Source of the DNA: Leguminivora glycinivorella
Lineage: Eukaryota > Arthropoda > Insecta > Lepidoptera > Tortricidae
Assembly (NCBI RefSeq): GCF_023078275.1
Contig: NC_062975.1
Span: 13,491,141-13,555,140, forward strand
DNA: 64,000 bases
Direction: 5' to 3'
Under the pieces are notes generated by a model. The model had not been told where the DNA came from. It was given only the letters and a program-made list of their open reading frames with translations, and did not search any database. Positions 61,696 to 64,000 of the stretch are shown piece after piece (positions within the stretch are counted from its first letter, which is position 1; every line of letters starts with the position of its first letter). Position numbers and translations under genes: made by a program.

Positions 61696-62336
61696 GCTAG
61701 ATTGAGTAGTTAGTCCAAAAAGTGTGTCCACATGAGAGGGTAAAGTTGGGGCTGGTACCCCTCGCACTTATTGGCACTGTCAGCGGCATTTGAATGGCGT
61801 CATTACTGTCATTAGTTGGGGATACCAGTCAATATTCAAAGTTACTACCAAATCTACTAATACCCAATTAAAAGTTTTTTTTTTTAATTGCGCAAATCTT
61901 TGGTTTTATGGCTTGTCGCGACGTTTCGCGAGTTACCTGGCAACACTACCAACTGAACGAAACAGCCTCCATTCAAACCGGTAAAAACCTGTTTGTCACT
62001 TTATGGCGTGTTGAATTTAATTATGTAAATTAATATTCGAATCAGTGCTCATCAAAGGGAGCCGAGTCACCAAAGAAAGCTAAGTGGTGTTTTATATCTC
62101 TAGGTTTAAAAGAGGAGTGGTTCTCCCAAAACTTTCTTGTTCATTTCACTTATAACTTTAATTTCTCATGATGGACGATTATTGCTATACATTATTACAA
62201 GCTTTATGATAATGATGATGTTTCCGTTATGGATGATATATTGAAATGAGTGTGGCAGGGAGTTGTTACACGTTTATGCATATAAAGATCATGTAGTTAA
62301 CATGATTGCATCACAAAATGGCGCATGTTGAATGCG
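61696..62336. other. Spacer, nothing recognised
   Basis: No repeat pair or coding pattern. The 64-codon frame at 61790 is not supported. Confidence 0.4.
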
Positions 62337-62907
62337 GGAAAGAGCCAACGTGGCTGTAAGTCAGCGCGGCCCCAACGAGTTTGGGACCAGGCATCGGGTA
62401 GCCCTGATGCTGGTATGACCGCCACCGGGGGCTGGGGGTGCGGTCCAGCCTTAGTAATTGTGCTATCTATTTAATATGAGGAAAGTTATGAGTTTGGCTG
62501 GGGTTGGAGTCGCGCCCCAGGCCTCGGTAAACGCCAGTGAGTTTGTGAGACCTGGCCGCTGACACCTGAAGGCCATGGGTTCACGCATCCTCTGGGAGGA
62601 CCCCCAAGATGGTGATCACTGTAAGGGCCCTCGGGCATGTGTACAGACTAGCGCTACTCTGAGAGGGTTGACGAACCTTCATACACATTTTGGGTCTAAT
62701 AATGATATTTGTCAGGCGTTGGCCACTAGTGTGGAGCGTTGTGACATACCATGTAAATGTATAGCTTTAAGTTTGTATATTGTGTCTAAGAAAATGTATG
62801 ATTTGATAAAGATGGATTTGGTAATGTGCCAGATGAAAGAACTACCTGATTTCTCTATGGGTTTTTCATGTGTTGGTTAAATTCATGTTTATGAAAGTAA
62901 TTACTGA

Positions 62908-63080
62908 TATGATAATGTGGTTTATGAAACACCTATGATTTACCTAAAAGTGGCTTTGATAATGTGGTTACCACAGAGAGGTTCTGTGGCTTATGAAACA
63001 TCTATGATGTAACTATAAGTGGCTTTGATAATATGTGTACGACAGAGGTGTTCTGTTGTTTATGAAATATCTCTAATAAT
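62908..63080 (+). repeat. Diverged ~70-bp tandem repeat
   Basis: TTGATAATGTGGTTACCACA GAGAGGTTCTGTGGCTTATG AAACATCTATGATGTAACTA with two imperfect neighbours (62908 and 63024); the first lacks the middle ~20 bases. Confidence 0.55.
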
Positions 63081-63439
63081 CTGTAATGTGTTGATCTATG
63101 TGTGGTGTTAATGTACTTGCCTTAGTTGTGTTTATGAGAGACATGTTTGAGAAGTGTACTTTGTGAGAGAATGGTTACAAAGCTTTCATATTGAGTTTGA
63201 CTATCATATGTGGAATTTTGTATCCTGAATATGCTGAATTGAGTTGATATATCTCAATACATTAGTTGAGATAATAGCAACTATAATGAAAGACAAATGT
63301 TGTTAGAAATTGACTTTGTTTACTGATTTACTGCATTATTTGTGTAGTACTTTGGTATGAATATTGATGCACCATAATGGTGGCTGGAAAGTATCTTTGA
63401 GATACTTTACATATGTATTTAAGTACTACATTTATGTAG

Positions 63440-63492
63440 TTCAAAGGGAACTAACATGATGATGGTCATGATAATGATGATGATGATAAATA
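63440..63492 (+). repeat. GAT-rich microsatellite
   Basis: ATGATGATGGTCATGATAATGATGATGATGATAAA-type run. Confidence 0.6.
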
Positions 63493-64000
63493 GTTGGAAC
63501 TGTAATAACTTCAATAAGCATCTTGGAATTAATGATTTCAGTGAGATTTGAGAACCTATAATGGAAAGAATATAACATGAAATTAACCTTGTAATAATAC
63601 TTGCATAGAACTAAATGTGTGATATTATATAGAGATAATTTAGTGACTTTGTAAGTCATAGTTACCCCTTTTTAATACAGATCTTGAGATGCCAGTCATG
63701 CTGACCAGTGTGGAGACTACGAGGACAGCGGTTAGAGAAAGGCTCTAACAGTCATTCCATACATGCAGTGTAGCCACTGCTAACCAAAGGTATGAATCAT
63801 TCCTTTGCTTGACTGACGTTTGTACAGATTGAGTTATAATGATAGCAGTTATAGTGATAAACCTTTGGAGATGAATTCAGGCAATGTTTTAATTCCTTTT
63901 GTTCCAAACTTATTCCCCAGAGTTTGGAACAAAATTGGTTGAGTTAGTCTGGGATATTTGGTAGTGGCTGGGAGACGCTGCCAAAATCACAGAAAGAATA

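Larger units (their letters stand above)
62337..64000. other. Unexplained block with altered composition
   Basis: 62337-62650 is GC-rich (GCGCGGCCCCAACGAGTTTG, CCACCGGGGGCTGGGGGTGC, GGGAGGACCCCCAAGATGG). From 62650 on, the plus strand is rich in T, G and A with few C (ATGATAATGTGGTTTATGAA). A plus frame 62575-62880 (101 codons) has no recognisable domain. The layout recalls the 5' part of a retroelement or a non-coding transcript, but nothing identifies it. Confidence 0.3.

Noticed and set aside
1..64000. A new multi-gene defence or metabolic system
   Set aside because: Apart from one C2 gene and mobile elements, no other coding blocks cluster here.

Overview
The window looks like nuclear DNA of a moth or butterfly (Lepidoptera). 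The evidence is an AT-rich background with small GC islands, one gene split by introns of about 8.8, 9.4 and 18 kb, and a dense load of dispersed elements. These include Helitron-like copies that start with TC, end with CTAG and sit between A and T, tRNA-headed SINEs, many MITEs, and LINE remnants of types usual in Lepidoptera. There is nothing bacterial in it: no operons, ribosome binding sites or CRISPR.

The only host gene I can rebuild with confidence runs on the minus strand. Four coding exons at 48174-47971, 39121-38621, 29177-29039 and 11078-10771 join with GT/AG sites and compatible phases into a 383-residue cytosolic protein. It has two synaptotagmin-like C2 domains and a lysine-rich stretch between them. 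Neither C2 domain keeps the usual calcium-binding aspartates, so it is probably a calcium-independent membrane or protein adaptor. The third exon is only 139 bp and was found by completing the second C2 domain. Probable polyadenylation signals lie about 210-260 bp past the stop codon.

The introns are full of elements. From low to high coordinates: TTAA-flanked MITEs (1.9, 4.0, 25.1 kb), a tRNA-like unit with an encoded CCA (4.9 kb), SINEs, a 51-bp perfect palindrome (13.5 kb), a 1.29-kb hAT-type element with an 8-bp target duplication (14.1-15.3 kb), Helitron-like copies (16.3, 20.3, 21.1, 44.1, 47.2 kb), an RTE-type LINE remnant (18.0-18.5 kb), a 60-bp minisatellite of about 16 units (25.6-26.6 kb) that resembles the end of an element present at 35.8 kb, a pogo-like relic (27.4-28.2 kb), an element lying between two 203-bp direct repeats (29.3-30.1 kb), and a second hAT-type MITE with a nested insertion (35.2-36.1 kb).

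Upstream of the gene (48.2-64 kb) lies a full-length 5.6-kb LINE of the I/Jockey group on the minus strand (52,814-58,444). It has an intact ORF1, an ORF2 with endonuclease, reverse transcriptase and RNase H, one visible frameshift, a poly(A) tail and an 11-bp target duplication. Next to it, a second LINE remnant is split at a TTAA by a 728-bp MITE whose sister copy, also 728 bp, lies 1.4 kb away. The last 1.7 kb (62.3-64 kb) has a different composition and is unexplained.

I found no convincing new multi-gene system. The most useful results are the rebuilt C2 gene with its short third exon, the well-dated insertions, and the unusual 203-bp duplication.
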